A program made the translations under genes and the position numbers. A stretch of 64,000 nucleotides of DNA, taken from the NCBI GenBank assembly GCA_023383015.1, contig JAHDXW010000012.1, positions 53,533 to 117,532 of the forward strand. Direction: 5' to 3'. The stretch is from Paracoccaceae bacterium (lineage in GTDB: Bacteria; Pseudomonadota; Alphaproteobacteria; Rhodobacterales; Rhodobacteraceae). The notes beneath the pieces are model-generated. The model did no database searches and was not told the DNA's origin. It saw only the letters and a program-made list of their open reading frames with translations. Of the stretch, positions 1-7,969 are shown piece by piece (the first letter of the stretch is position 1; each line of letters begins with the position of its first letter).

Positions 1-78
1 ACCCTTGCCGCCTTCCGCGAGCTCTGGCCGGCGGCGCGCCCGTCGGCCGAGATCGCCCGGCTGGGCCTGCCGTTCTGA
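1..78 (+). CDS. C-terminal end of an unidentified protein (partial)
   Basis: An open frame enters from the left edge and gives 25 residues ending in ARLGLPF before a TGA at 76-78. The codon use is the GC-rich third-position pattern of the real genes here. Too little is present to assign a family. It runs toward kpsT, which lies on the opposite strand and ends 22 bp further on, so the two genes are convergent. Confidence 0.55.
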   Translation, partial: TLAAFRELWPAARPSAEIARLGLPF

Positions 79-100
79 GCCGGCCGCGGCGGCGGCGGTC

Positions 101-850
101 TCAGTCGTCGTCGAGTTCGGCCTCCTCGTCGGCGCCTTCCAGCGCCGCGGCCATGATCGCGAGGTGATGGGCGATGGCGTCCTCGACGTCGTCGTACCAG
201 TGGATGCGCCCGCCATCCAGAACCATGCCCTTGCGGCAGATGTCGCGGATCTTCTTGACCGAATGGGTGACCAGGATCGCGCCGCTGCGGGCGAGCCGCG
301 CCATCAGGATGCGGCGGCTCTTCTCCTTGAAGACGGCATCGCCGACGCTCGTGACCTCGTCGATCAGGTACAGGTCGAAGGGCACCCCCATCGACACCGC
401 GAAGGACAGCCGCGAGCGCATTCCGCTGGAATAGGTGCGGAACGGCAGGTGGAAATGGTCGCCAAGCTCGGCGAAGTCCTGCACGAAGGCGCAGAGCGCA
501 TCGCTGTCCACGCCGTAGAGGCGGGCGATGAAGCGGACGTTCTGGGCCCCCGTCAACTCGGCGTGGAAGCTGCCGCGGAAGCCCACCGGCCAGGAGATGC
601 TGCCGTTGCGGATGATGCGGCCGCGATCGGGGTTGAGGGTGCCGGCGATCATCGACAGGAAGGTCGACTTGCCCGCCCCGTTGCGGCCCATCAGCCCGAC
701 GCCGGTACCGCGCGGGATATCGAGGGTGATCCCGCGTGCCACCGGGATGGGGTGCCCGCGGACCCACCACGTCTTCCAGACGTCGCGCAGTTCCAGGATC
801 GGCCGGCTGGCGGCATCCTCCGGGTCCGGTCGCCTGAGCAGCTGCAGCAT
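101..850 (-). CDS. kpsT: Capsule polysaccharide export ABC transporter, ATP-binding protein
   Basis: This 249-residue protein is the ATPase of a group-2-type capsule (or related polysaccharide) exporter. Walker A is GRNGAGKST at residues 55-63, the ABC signature is YSSGMRSRL near residue 142, and Walker B with the catalytic Glu is LYLIDEVTS near residue 161, followed by the switch His in VTHS. The length and the short N-terminal lead match KpsT/Wzm-Wzt-type ATPases, without the C-terminal carbohydrate-binding extension of long Wzt proteins. The C-terminus is acidic (EEAELDDD). It lies 4 bp downstream of kpsE on the same strand, so the two are surely cotranscribed. The permease kpsM is divergent, on the far side of kpsE. 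Confidence 0.93.
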   Translation of the reverse strand: MLQLLRRPDPEDAASRPILELRDVWKTWWVRGHPIPVARGITLDIPRGTGVGLMGRNGAGKSTFLSMIAGTLNPDRGRIIRNGSISWPVGFRGSFHAELTGAQNVRFIARLYGVDSDALCAFVQDFAELGDHFHLPFRTYSSGMRSRLSFAVSMGVPFDLYLIDEVTSVGDAVFKEKSRRILMARLARSGAILVTHSVKKIRDICRKGMVLDGGRIHWYDDVEDAIAHHLAIMAAALEGADEEAELDDD

Positions 851-854
851 GGCG

Positions 855-2117
855 TCAGCGGCTGTCGCGGATCGAGTAGGCGACGAGGACGATCACCGCC
901 CAGCCGAGGAACAGGAAAAGAACGGTGATGCCGAGGATCATCTCGCGTTCGGGGTAGCGCGAGCTTTCGGCCAGCGTCGGGGCGACGTGGGTGGCCAGAT
1001 AGCGGCTCTGCCGCTGGGCCTCGGCCACCGCGGCGTCATGGGCCGACAGCGCCGAGCGATACGCCTGTTCGGCGAACTCGCGCTCAAGGTTCAGCCGCTC
1101 GAACTCGGCGACCAGCGTCGCATAGCTCTGCCCGCCCGGCCCTGCACCGCTGCCGATCCGCGCGCGCTCCTCGTCGATGCGCGCCTGGATCACCTCGATC
1201 CGCCGCTCGAGCTGGGCAAGCCGCGGGTCGCCCTCGCGCGCCGTCTCGCGCAGGAGGTCGAGCTCGATCAGCGTCTCGGCCATCTGGCCCTGCAGCGTGT
1301 TCAGGAGCCCCATCTGCCCCTGCAGGTCGGCCGAGGGGTCGACGATCTGGGTGCGGACGCGGAAGGCGGTCAGCGCCTCGCGCGCCTCGGCCAGGCGTCC
1401 GAGCGCGATCTGCAGCTCCTCGCGGGCATAGCGCGTCGCGTCCTCGCGCGCCTGCTGCGACAGAGCGTTGATGCGGTCGGTGCTTTCGGCGATGATCGCC
1501 TTCGCGATCGCCTGCGCCTCGGCAGGATCGAAGGCGAGCGTGCGGATCTCCATCAGCCCGGTGCCGGAATCAAATGCGATTCGCAGCATGCGGTTCCAGT
1601 GCCGCACGAGATCCTCGATGGGGGAACCGGGGGCGAGCCCGAACAGCGGGTCGCTGGAGTGGTGGCGTCCGTAGAGGGCCCGGAGGTCGAGCCTGGCGTC
1701 GATCCGCGCCACCATCTCCTCGCTCTGGATGAACTGGTAGAGGATCTCGGCGTCCTTGGAGACGTTGCCGCCGAGCAGCGAGCCGAAGTCTCCCATCACG
1801 TCCAGCGACGAACGGGTGTCGGGCGCCTGCACCGAGAACGCCATCGTCGAGGCGTACTGGTCGGCCGCGCGCGCATACAGATACCAGGCGGCGGCCAGCG
1901 CAGGCGCCAGCACCAGCGTGACGAATGACAGCAGCACAAGGAGATGCCGCAAGCGGAAAGTCGCCCGCGGCGCGGTCTCGGGCAGGAACACCTCGACCAC
2001 GCCTTCGGCGGCAACGGCCTCGGCGTCACCGCCATGGTCGGCCGCCTCCTGGGCGGCGCGCCGCAGCCGCCGACCGCCGGCGCGCAGCTTCAGAGCCTGT
2101 CGTGCGAGTTTTGCCAT
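855..2117 (-). CDS. kpsE: Capsule polysaccharide export inner-membrane protein (KpsE/Wzc-like)
   Basis: A 420-residue bitopic protein of the polysaccharide co-polymerase type that links the KpsMT transporter to the outer-membrane export channel. It has a basic cytoplasmic N-terminus of about 55 residues, a first membrane segment near residues 57-82, a large periplasmic part with long heptad-like helices (about 215-345, rich in Leu, Glu, Arg and Ala), and a second membrane segment near residues 394-414. This two-helix layout with a central coiled coil is characteristic of KpsE. The start is an ATG at 2117; the reading frame upstream gives no better start. It is followed after 4 bp by kpsT, and the kpsM gene starts divergently about 130 bp upstream. 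Confidence 0.9.
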   Translation of the reverse strand: MAKLARQALKLRAGGRRLRRAAQEAADHGGDAEAVAAEGVVEVFLPETAPRATFRLRHLLVLLSFVTLVLAPALAAAWYLYARAADQYASTMAFSVQAPDTRSSLDVMGDFGSLLGGNVSKDAEILYQFIQSEEMVARIDARLDLRALYGRHHSSDPLFGLAPGSPIEDLVRHWNRMLRIAFDSGTGLMEIRTLAFDPAEAQAIAKAIIAESTDRINALSQQAREDATRYAREELQIALGRLAEAREALTAFRVRTQIVDPSADLQGQMGLLNTLQGQMAETLIELDLLRETAREGDPRLAQLERRIEVIQARIDEERARIGSGAGPGGQSYATLVAEFERLNLEREFAEQAYRSALSAHDAAVAEAQRQSRYLATHVAPTLAESSRYPEREMILGITVLFLFLGWAVIVLVAYSIRDSR

Positions 2118-2246
2118 CCGTCCGCTCCGGCACGGCGCGGTGACCCTTGGCCGTGCTTTTCATCTTGCTCGCCTTCGTCCAGAATGGCCAGCATCTTCGG
2201 ACGGCCCCGCCGCGGGGCCCCTGGCCAGGCTGCCGCATCGCGCCCC

Positions 2247-3056
2247 ATGTCGATTGCCCCCCCCCTGCCGACCTCCAGCACGCGCCACCGACCCCGCTTC
2301 CTCCGGTCGGTCGTGGCGCTGATGCTGCGCGAGATGGTCACCCGCTTCGGCGGCACGCCGGGAGGCTACATCTGGACGATCGCCGAACCGGTCGGCGGCA
2401 TCGCCATGATGGTGCTCATCTTCACGGTCGGACTCAAGCTGCGCACCCCGGCGCTGGGCATCAACTTCCCGCTGTTCTTCGCCACCGGGATGCTGGTCCT
2501 GAGCATGTACCTCGGCACCTGCAACTCCGTCCAGCGCTCGCTCACCGCCTCGCGGACGCTGCTGACCTATCCCGGGATCGGCTTCATCGAGGCGATCACC
2601 GCCCGCTTCATGCTCGAGCTGCTGACCAAGCTCGTGATCGTCTACATCGTGCTCGGCGGCATCCTGCTGCTGTTCGAGACGCGCACGATCATCGACCTGC
2701 CGCCGATCCTCGCCGCGCTCGGCCTCGCGGCGGCGCTTGGCCTCGGCATGGGCTGCCTCAACGCCTATCTCATCCCCACCTTTCCGCTGTGGGATTCGGT
2801 CTGGGGCATCCTGACCACGCCGCTCTTCCTGATGTCGGGCATCTTCTTCATCTACGAGGATCTGCCGGAGATCGGCCAGGACGTGCTGTGGTACAACCCG
2901 CTGATCCACCTGACCGGGCTGATGCGCACGGGCTTCTACCCGACCTATGAGCCCGTCTACATCAGCGTCGGCTATGTCGGCGCATGGGTGCTGACGCCGA
3001 TGGCCTTCGGCCTGCTGCTCCTGCGCAAGCACCACCGGCGCATCCTGAACCTCTGA
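2247..3056 (+). CDS. kpsM: Capsule polysaccharide export ABC transporter, permease
   Basis: An ABC-2 type permease of about 269 residues with six predicted membrane helices (for example MMVLIFTVGLKL, FFATGMLVLSMYL and LVIVYIVLGGILLLF). The N-terminal motif LREMVTRFGGTPGGYIW is the amphipathic region typical of KpsM. It would form the membrane channel for lipid-linked capsule polysaccharide with KpsT. The frame is open further upstream, with an alternative ATG at 2184 (290 residues) and further in-frame starts inside kpsE; I chose 2247 because it gives the usual KpsM length and N-terminus. No strong ribosome binding site decides it. It is divergent from kpsE-kpsT, and its stop is 4 bp from the end of the convergent xthA. 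Confidence 0.9.
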   Translation: MSIAPPLPTSSTRHRPRFLRSVVALMLREMVTRFGGTPGGYIWTIAEPVGGIAMMVLIFTVGLKLRTPALGINFPLFFATGMLVLSMYLGTCNSVQRSLTASRTLLTYPGIGFIEAITARFMLELLTKLVIVYIVLGGILLLFETRTIIDLPPILAALGLAAALGLGMGCLNAYLIPTFPLWDSVWGILTTPLFLMSGIFFIYEDLPEIGQDVLWYNPLIHLTGLMRTGFYPTYEPVYISVGYVGAWVLTPMAFGLLLLRKHHRRILNL

Positions 3057-3060
3057 CCCC

Positions 3061-3855
3061 TCAGGGCGCGAGGTCGAACCGGGCGAGCACCGGGGCATGG
3101 TCGGAGGGCTGCTCCCAGCCGCGGGCGTCCTTCAGGATGCGGCTGGCGTGGCCGGCGGCGGCGATGTCGGCGGTTGCCCAGATGTGGTCGAGCCGCCGGC
3201 CGCGGTCCGAGGCGGCCCAGTCGGCGGCCCGGTACGACCACCAGGAGTAGAGCCGGCCGCTGGGCAGGTCAGCCCGGGTGACATCGACCAGCCGTCCGGC
3301 CTCCTGCACCTCGGCAAGTCGCGCCACCTCCTCCGGCGTGTGGCTGACCACGGTCAGGAGCGCGCGGTGGTTCCAGACGTCGTCCTCGCGCGGGGCGATG
3401 TTGAGGTCGCCGACCACGATCGCGCGCTCCGGCCGGCCGGCCGCCAGCCAGTCACGCAGCGCCGCGAGGAAGTCGAGCTTCTGGCCGAACTTGGGGTTTG
3501 CCTCGCGGTCGGGGATGTCCCCGCCCGCCGGCACGTAGAGGTTGTGCACCACCACGCCCGAGGGCAGTCGCGCGGCGACGTGGCGGGCATGGCCCAGGGC
3601 CGCGAAATCCTCGCTGCCGGCATCCGTGATCGGCAGCCGCGACAGGATGGCGACGCCGTTGTAGCCCTTCTGCCCCCGGGCGACGGCATGGACGTAGCCG
3701 AGGGCGTGGAACTCGCCCAGCGGCAACTTGTCGACCGGCGCCTTGGTCTCCTGCAGGCAAAGGATGTCCGGGGCCTCGCCGGCCAGCAGGCGCTGCACGA
3801 GGCCAGCGCGCAGCCGCAGCGAGTTGATGTTCCAGGTCGCGATCGAGAACGCCAT
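3061..3855 (-). CDS. xthA: Exodeoxyribonuclease III (class II AP endonuclease)
   Basis: A 264-residue member of the endonuclease/exonuclease/phosphatase fold, acting in base-excision repair on abasic sites and 3' blocked ends. Visible motifs are IATWNINSL at the N-terminus, the metal-binding Glu in CLQETKA, the DxN pair in VVGDLNIAPRED, and the catalytic Asp-His in QPSDHAPV near the C-terminus. SWWSYRAADW is also a family signature. The start at 3855 gives MAFSIATWNI, the normal beginning; a 13-residue in-frame extension to 3894 is unlikely. It is convergent with kpsM, with a gap of only 4 bp. Confidence 0.95.
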   Translation of the reverse strand: MAFSIATWNINSLRLRAGLVQRLLAGEAPDILCLQETKAPVDKLPLGEFHALGYVHAVARGQKGYNGVAILSRLPITDAGSEDFAALGHARHVAARLPSGVVVHNLYVPAGGDIPDREANPKFGQKLDFLAALRDWLAAGRPERAIVVGDLNIAPREDDVWNHRALLTVVSHTPEEVARLAEVQEAGRLVDVTRADLPSGRLYSWWSYRAADWAASDRGRRLDHIWATADIAAAGHASRILKDARGWEQPSDHAPVLARFDLAP

Positions 3856-4047
3856 GCCGGGCCTCCGCGGGCCCGGCCGCCGGACCCCGTGCAAAGTTAG
3901 CGGCCGGGTTGCGCCGCGCCAACCCCCGCCCGGCCGGACCGGCGCCGCGACCGGCCGGGCGGCGGGCGGCGGCCGGCCGGGGACGGTTCCATCGGGGCGG
4001 ATTCCACACTAGGCTCGGTGGTGCGTTGCCGGGCGGGGAGGCGGGGG

Positions 4048-4401
4048 ATGAAGCATCTCGACGGATTCGGACTGCCGGTTCCGCGCGACCGGCCGGAGGA
4101 ATGCCGCGTCCGCGCCGCCGAGGTGCTTCCGGCGGGGGGCGGCCACGGCGTGCTGTCGGCCGTCGAGGCAGTGGAGGACGTTGTGCCCGAGGGCGTGCTC
4201 ACGCCGCTCGCGCTGGCCGCGGGGCACCAGCCGGGCGAGGTGGCGGTGTCCGCCTTCATCGCCTGCCGCGACCGCGCCCGCCGCGACGCGGTGAACGCCG
4301 GGGGCATCGCTGAGCCGCGGATGCCGGTCGATGCCCGCGCCGTGCCCTTCGACGGGCGTCGCCTGGTCAGGGGCGGTTTCCGCCCCATCGTGGCGTTCTG
4401 A
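4048..4401 (+). CDS. DUF1428 family protein
   Basis: This 117-residue protein matches my memory of the DUF1428 family: it opens with MKHLDGFGLPVP, carries SAFIACRDRARRDAVNA in the middle and ends with VPFDGRRLVRGGFRPIVAF, corresponding to the family's DGF-LPVP, YKSRAHRD-VN and PFDGKRM-YGGF blocks. DUF1428 proteins are small dimeric alpha-beta barrel (ferredoxin-like) proteins of unknown function. The ATG at 4048 is preceded by a purine-rich GGAGGCGGGGG; an in-frame GTG at 4018 would add ten residues with no family match. It is followed after 6 bp by the fumarylacetoacetase gene, probably in one transcript, but the functional link is unclear. Confidence 0.85.
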   Translation: MKHLDGFGLPVPRDRPEECRVRAAEVLPAGGGHGVLSAVEAVEDVVPEGVLTPLALAAGHQPGEVAVSAFIACRDRARRDAVNAGGIAEPRMPVDARAVPFDGRRLVRGGFRPIVAF

Positions 4402-4407
4402 GCGCCG

Positions 4408-5670
4408 ATGCCGCTGATCCGCAGCTGGGTGAGGCCCGCCAACGACCCCGAGGGTTCGTTTCCCCTCAACAACCTGCCATGCGGCGTCTTCTCGACCCCC
4501 GGTACCGCGCCGCGCTGCGGGGTGGCGATCGGCGACAGCATCCTCGACGTCGCGGCGATGGAGGCTGCCGGCCTTCTGCCCCTCGCCGAGCGGCCGGTTC
4601 TGGGCGAGGGGGCGTGGAATCCCTTCATGGCGCTGGGCCCCGCCGCCTGGGAACGGCTGCGGGTGCTGCTGTACGGTCATCTGGCCGAGGGGGCGGTTAC
4701 CGCCGGGGTGGTGGCCCCCTTCCTGTGCGGGATGGCGGCGGCGCGGCTGCACCTGCCGTTCCGCGTGGCCGGGTACACCGACTTCTATGCCGGGCGGCAC
4801 CACGCGATGAACGTCGGCACGATGCTGCGCGGCCCCGAGAACGCCCTGCCGCCCAACTGGGACCACATGCCGATCGGCTACAACGGCCGCGCCTCGTCGG
4901 TGGTGGTGTCGGGCACGCCAGTGCGCAGACCCTGGGGGCAGATCCGTCCGGAGGGGGCCGCCACGCCACTGTTCGCCCCATCGCGCCGCTTCGACCTCGA
5001 GCTCGAGCTCGGCGCGGTCGTGGGCGTGCCTTCGTCCGGGCCGGTGAGCGTGGCGCGTGCCGAGGCGATGATCTTCGGCTATGTGCTTCTGAATGACTGG
5101 TCGGCGCGCGATATCCAGGCCTGGGAGTACCAGCCGCTCGGTCCGTTCAACGCCAAGGCGACGGCCACCACGATCTCGCCCTGGATCGTGCCGGCCGCCG
5201 CGCTTGCCCCGTTCCGGGTGCCCGGCCCCGAGCGGGCGGTGCCACTGCTGCCCTATCTGGCCGAGCCGCATCCGATGACGCTGGACATCGCGCTGGAGGT
5301 GGCCCTCGCCCCCGCCGGGCAGGACGAGACGGTGATCGCGCGCACGAGCGCGCGCAACCTGTGGTATTCCTTCCCCCAGCAGCTGTGCCACCACAGCACC
5401 GCCGGGGCGCCGATGCAGACGGGCGACCTTCTGGGGTCGGGCACCATCTCGGGCCCCGGACGCGGTGAGCGCGGCTCGCTTCTGGAGCTTGCCTGGGGCG
5501 GCAGGGAGCCGCTCGACCTGCCGGGCGGGCAGCGCCGCAGCTTTCTCGAGGACGGCGACACCGTGTCACTGCGCGGTCATGCCCGGGCCGGGGGCGTGCG
5601 GATCGGCCTCGGGGCCTGCACCGGCACGATCCTGCCCGCGGCGGAGGAGCCGTTCGGGGGCGGTCAGTGA
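4408..5670 (+). CDS. fahA: Fumarylacetoacetase
   Basis: A 420-residue fumarylacetoacetate hydrolase, the last enzyme of tyrosine/homogentisate breakdown, giving fumarate and acetoacetate. It has the N-terminal SH3-like FAH_N part (about 1-115) and the catalytic domain. Key motifs are YTDFYAGRHHAMNVG (metal-binding Asp and catalytic His), ELELGAVVG (two metal-binding Glu) and LLNDWSARDIQAWEYQPLG (metal-binding Asp and substrate pocket), with HHSTAGAPMQTGDLLGSGT near the end. The length is that of true FahA rather than of short FAH-domain hydrolases. It follows the DUF1428 gene by 6 bp and its last 7 bp overlap the convergent DUF2585 gene. Homogentisate dioxygenase and maleylacetoacetate isomerase are not in the window. 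Confidence 0.96.
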   Translation: MPLIRSWVRPANDPEGSFPLNNLPCGVFSTPGTAPRCGVAIGDSILDVAAMEAAGLLPLAERPVLGEGAWNPFMALGPAAWERLRVLLYGHLAEGAVTAGVVAPFLCGMAAARLHLPFRVAGYTDFYAGRHHAMNVGTMLRGPENALPPNWDHMPIGYNGRASSVVVSGTPVRRPWGQIRPEGAATPLFAPSRRFDLELELGAVVGVPSSGPVSVARAEAMIFGYVLLNDWSARDIQAWEYQPLGPFNAKATATTISPWIVPAAALAPFRVPGPERAVPLLPYLAEPHPMTLDIALEVALAPAGQDETVIARTSARNLWYSFPQQLCHHSTAGAPMQTGDLLGSGTISGPGRGERGSLLELAWGGREPLDLPGGQRRSFLEDGDTVSLRGHARAGGVRIGLGACTGTILPAAEEPFGGGQ

Positions 5671-6242
5671 CCGCCCGCGCCGTGCTGCCATTCCAGCACG
5701 GCCTCGAGCGGCCAGAGCAGCATCAGCACGTTCAGCGCCAGCCCGTCGCGGATGACGACCGCCGTCAGCACCTCGAAGCCGACCACCACCGCCACCGAGA
5801 CCCACACCGGGACGAGCCGCGCCAGCCAGAACCCGGCGATCATCGCCAGCACGTCCGCGGTCGAGTTCACCACCGAATCGCCGTAGTAGTCGAGCGCGGC
5901 GGTGACGCCGCGGTAGCGGTCGATCACCGCCGGGGTGTTCTCGAGGATCTCCCAGGCGACCTCGACCAGGGTTGCCACGAACAGCCGCCAGCGCAGGCCG
6001 AGGCCCGGGGCGGCAAGGGCGAGGGCGGCGTAGAACAGGATGCCGTGCAAGAGGTGGCTGGGGGTGTACCAGTCGGTGAGGTGCTGGGAGTTCTCGCCGC
6101 TCATCACCGCGCCGTGCCAGAGCTTGACGGTGCCGCAGGCGCAGATCGGCACCCGGCCCATGGCCAGAAGCACCGCCGCCCCCGCCAGCACGGCAAGGAG
6201 CGTCAGCCACAGGGGCAGGGCGGGGTTGCGGGCGCTGTCCAT
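5664..6242 (-). CDS. DUF2585 family membrane protein
   Basis: A 192-residue integral membrane protein that I recognise as DUF2585, a family found mainly in alphaproteobacteria. It has an N-terminal helix (LWLTLLAVLAGAAVLLAMG), a conserved loop CGTVKLWHGAVMSGENSQHL, the charged stretch DWYTPSHLLHGILFY, and EVAWEILENTPAVIDRYR, followed by further helices. The conserved His, Glu and Asp residues at membrane borders hint at a metal or lipid-linked role, but the function is unknown. The ATG at 6242 gives MDSARNPALP; the frame stays open far upstream only because of GC bias on the antisense of dinB and serB. It overlaps the end of fahA by 7 bp. Confidence 0.8.
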   Translation of the reverse strand: MDSARNPALPLWLTLLAVLAGAAVLLAMGRVPICACGTVKLWHGAVMSGENSQHLTDWYTPSHLLHGILFYAALALAAPGLGLRWRLFVATLVEVAWEILENTPAVIDRYRGVTAALDYYGDSVVNSTADVLAMIAGFWLARLVPVWVSVAVVVGFEVLTAVVIRDGLALNVLMLLWPLEAVLEWQHGAGGH

Positions 6243-6383
6243 GACGGCGACGAAAGCACGCCGCGGGGGCCGCGTCCATGGGGCTGAGGGGGGGGGGCGC
6301 GGGGATGGCTGCGGCGTTCCAGCCGCGGAGGCGCGCCGCCGCACGGGAGGCAGAGGGGGCCGGGCCCCGGGAAAGGCGGAGCG

Positions 6384-6974
6384 ATGAACGCTTTCGCGCT
6401 GTGGGCGCGCAACAACGCCTGGACGAACGCGGTGCTGGCGGGCGCCTGCGAGGGGCTCTCGCCGGCAGAGTATGGCGCGCGTCGCACCGGCTTCTTCCCC
6501 TCGATCCGGGCGACCTGGAACCACCTGCATGCGGTCGACCGCTTCTACATCGACGCGCTCGACGGCGGCGGGCGCGGCCACCGGGTCTGGGACGACGTGC
6601 CCGACTTCGCCACCGCCGGGACGCTGCGACCCGCGCAGGCGGCGCAGGATGCCCGGCTGATCGTGCTCCGCGAGCGGCTGACGGAGACCGCTGCCGCGCG
6701 CCCGCTGGACCTCGACCGCGGACCGAAGGGCATGATCCGCGAGCGCGTCGACCTCGTGCTGTGGCACCTGTTCCAGCACCAGATCCACCACCGCGGGCAG
6801 ATCCATGCCATGCTGGCGGGCACCGCTGTGGCGCCACCGCAGCTTGACGAGTTCTTCCTGCCTTCCGACCGCAATCCGACGAACCCCTTCGCGGCCACCG
6901 CCGTTCCCGACGATGGCAGGGCCGGGGCAGGCGGGCCGGCGGTTCAGCCGTCGCGGAACTCCTCGCGCGCGTAG
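6384..6974 (+). CDS. DinB family protein (four-helix metal-binding bundle)
   Basis: A 196-residue protein of the DinB/YfiT-like fold. The three metal-ligand histidines are visible: one in WNHLHAVDRF near residue 46 and the pair in HLFQHQIHHRGQIHAML near residues 130-145. Members include thiol transferases using bacillithiol or mycothiol and many uncharacterised proteins; the substrate here cannot be told. The ATG at 6384 is preceded by GGCGGAG at suitable spacing. About 25 C-terminal residues past the bundle look disordered and run 31 bp into the antisense end of serB, so the native stop may have been lost. The gene is alone between two convergent or divergent neighbours. Confidence 0.85.
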   Translation: MNAFALWARNNAWTNAVLAGACEGLSPAEYGARRTGFFPSIRATWNHLHAVDRFYIDALDGGGRGHRVWDDVPDFATAGTLRPAQAAQDARLIVLRERLTETAAARPLDLDRGPKGMIRERVDLVLWHLFQHQIHHRGQIHAMLAGTAVAPPQLDEFFLPSDRNPTNPFAATAVPDDGRAGAGGPAVQPSRNSSRA

Positions 6975-7819
6975 CCCTGCAGGTAGAGCAGCGCCGTCAG
7001 GTCGCCGTGGTCGATGCGGATGTCGCAGCGGGCGGCGACCGCGGGCTTGGCGTGCAGCGCCACCCCCATGCCGGCGCGGGCGAGCATGTCGAGGTCGTTG
7101 GCGCCGTCGCCGACCGCCAGCACCTCGGCCGGCGCGATTCCCGATCCGCCCAGCGCCTCGAGCGCCTCGACCTTGGCCGCCCGGCCGAGGACCGGCGCGC
7201 CGACCTCGCCGGTCAGCCGGCCGCCGGCGACGAGCAGGCGGTTGGCGCGGTGCTCGTGGAAGCCGAGCCGCGCCGCCACCGGGCCAGTGAAGGCGGTGAA
7301 GCCGCCCGAGACCAGCACGCAGCGAGCCCCCGCGGCGGCCATGGTGGCCACCAGCGCGCGCCCGCCGGGCCGCAGGGTGATGCGCCGGGCCAGCACCTCG
7401 GCGATCGCCGTCTCGGGCAGGCCGGCCAGCAGCGCCACACGGGCCCGCAGCGCGGCCTCGAAGTCGAGTTCGCCGTTCATCGCCGCGGCGGTGATGGCGG
7501 CAACGCGCGCACCCACCCCGGCGAGATCGGCCAGCTCGTCGATGCACTCCTGCTCGATCATGGTCGAATCCATGTCGGCCAGAAGCGCCCGCTTGCGCCG
7601 GCCGGCAGCCGGCAGCACGGCGAGGTCGATGCCGCGGGCTGCCAGTGCCTCGCGAGCGGCCGCGCCGTCGGCGGGCGGCGCGGCCAGCGCGATCTCGGCG
7701 GCCACCCCGGGGCAAAGCCACCGCGGGGCGGCGCCGCCCCACCGCCGCGCCAGCGCGGCGGCGGCCGGTTCGTCGAGGACCGGGCGGGCGGGGTCGGTCA
7801 GGAGGACGGCGACATGCAT
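6944..7819 (-). CDS. serB: Phosphoserine phosphatase
   Basis: A 291-residue HAD-superfamily enzyme for the last step of serine synthesis. HAD motif I is LLADMDSTMIEQECIDELAD (nucleophile and acid Asp, followed by the Glu typical of SerB), motif II is VLVSGGFTAF, a Lys lies in GRAAKVEALE and motif III is VGDGANDLDML. The first 80 or so residues form a short ACT-like N-terminal part with the low similarity usual in alphaproteobacterial SerB. The start at 7819 gives MHVAVLLTDPARP; a GTG- or ATG-based extension is possible but unneeded. It is divergent from serC-serA, so the three serine genes share one 150-bp intergenic region. The 3' end overlaps dinB by 31 bp. Confidence 0.95.
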   Translation of the reverse strand: MHVAVLLTDPARPVLDEPAAAALARRWGGAAPRWLCPGVAAEIALAAPPADGAAAREALAARGIDLAVLPAAGRRKRALLADMDSTMIEQECIDELADLAGVGARVAAITAAAMNGELDFEAALRARVALLAGLPETAIAEVLARRITLRPGGRALVATMAAAGARCVLVSGGFTAFTGPVAARLGFHEHRANRLLVAGGRLTGEVGAPVLGRAAKVEALEALGGSGIAPAEVLAVGDGANDLDMLARAGMGVALHAKPAVAARCDIRIDHGDLTALLYLQGYAREEFRDG

Positions 7820-7905
7820 GGCGGGGCCTCCGGGCGGCATCGCGGGGTGCGGCATGCCGCACCGCGGCGGCCTAGCGCGCTTTTCGGCCTTGCGCCAGAG
7901 CCGGC

Positions 7906-7949
7906 CCGCCGGTAATTCCGGCGGCGGGACACCCCTCCCCACCGAGGGG
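7906..7949 (+). promoter_or_regulatory. Two-hairpin leader before serC (candidate serC RNA motif)
   Basis: Two perfect stem-loops lie back to back just before serC. The first pairs 7906-7912 (CCGCCGG) with 7918-7924 around a TAATT loop. The second pairs 7932-7937 (CCCCTC) with 7944-7949 around CCCACC. The Shine-Dalgarno AAGGA at 7961 and the ATG at 7970 follow within 20 bp. A conserved cis-regulatory structure called the serC motif is known upstream of serC in alphaproteobacteria, and position and architecture fit it, but I cannot check the consensus here. It may instead be a simple attenuator or mRNA-stability element. Confidence 0.55.
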
Positions 7950-7969
7950 CGATCATCTGGAAGGATGGC

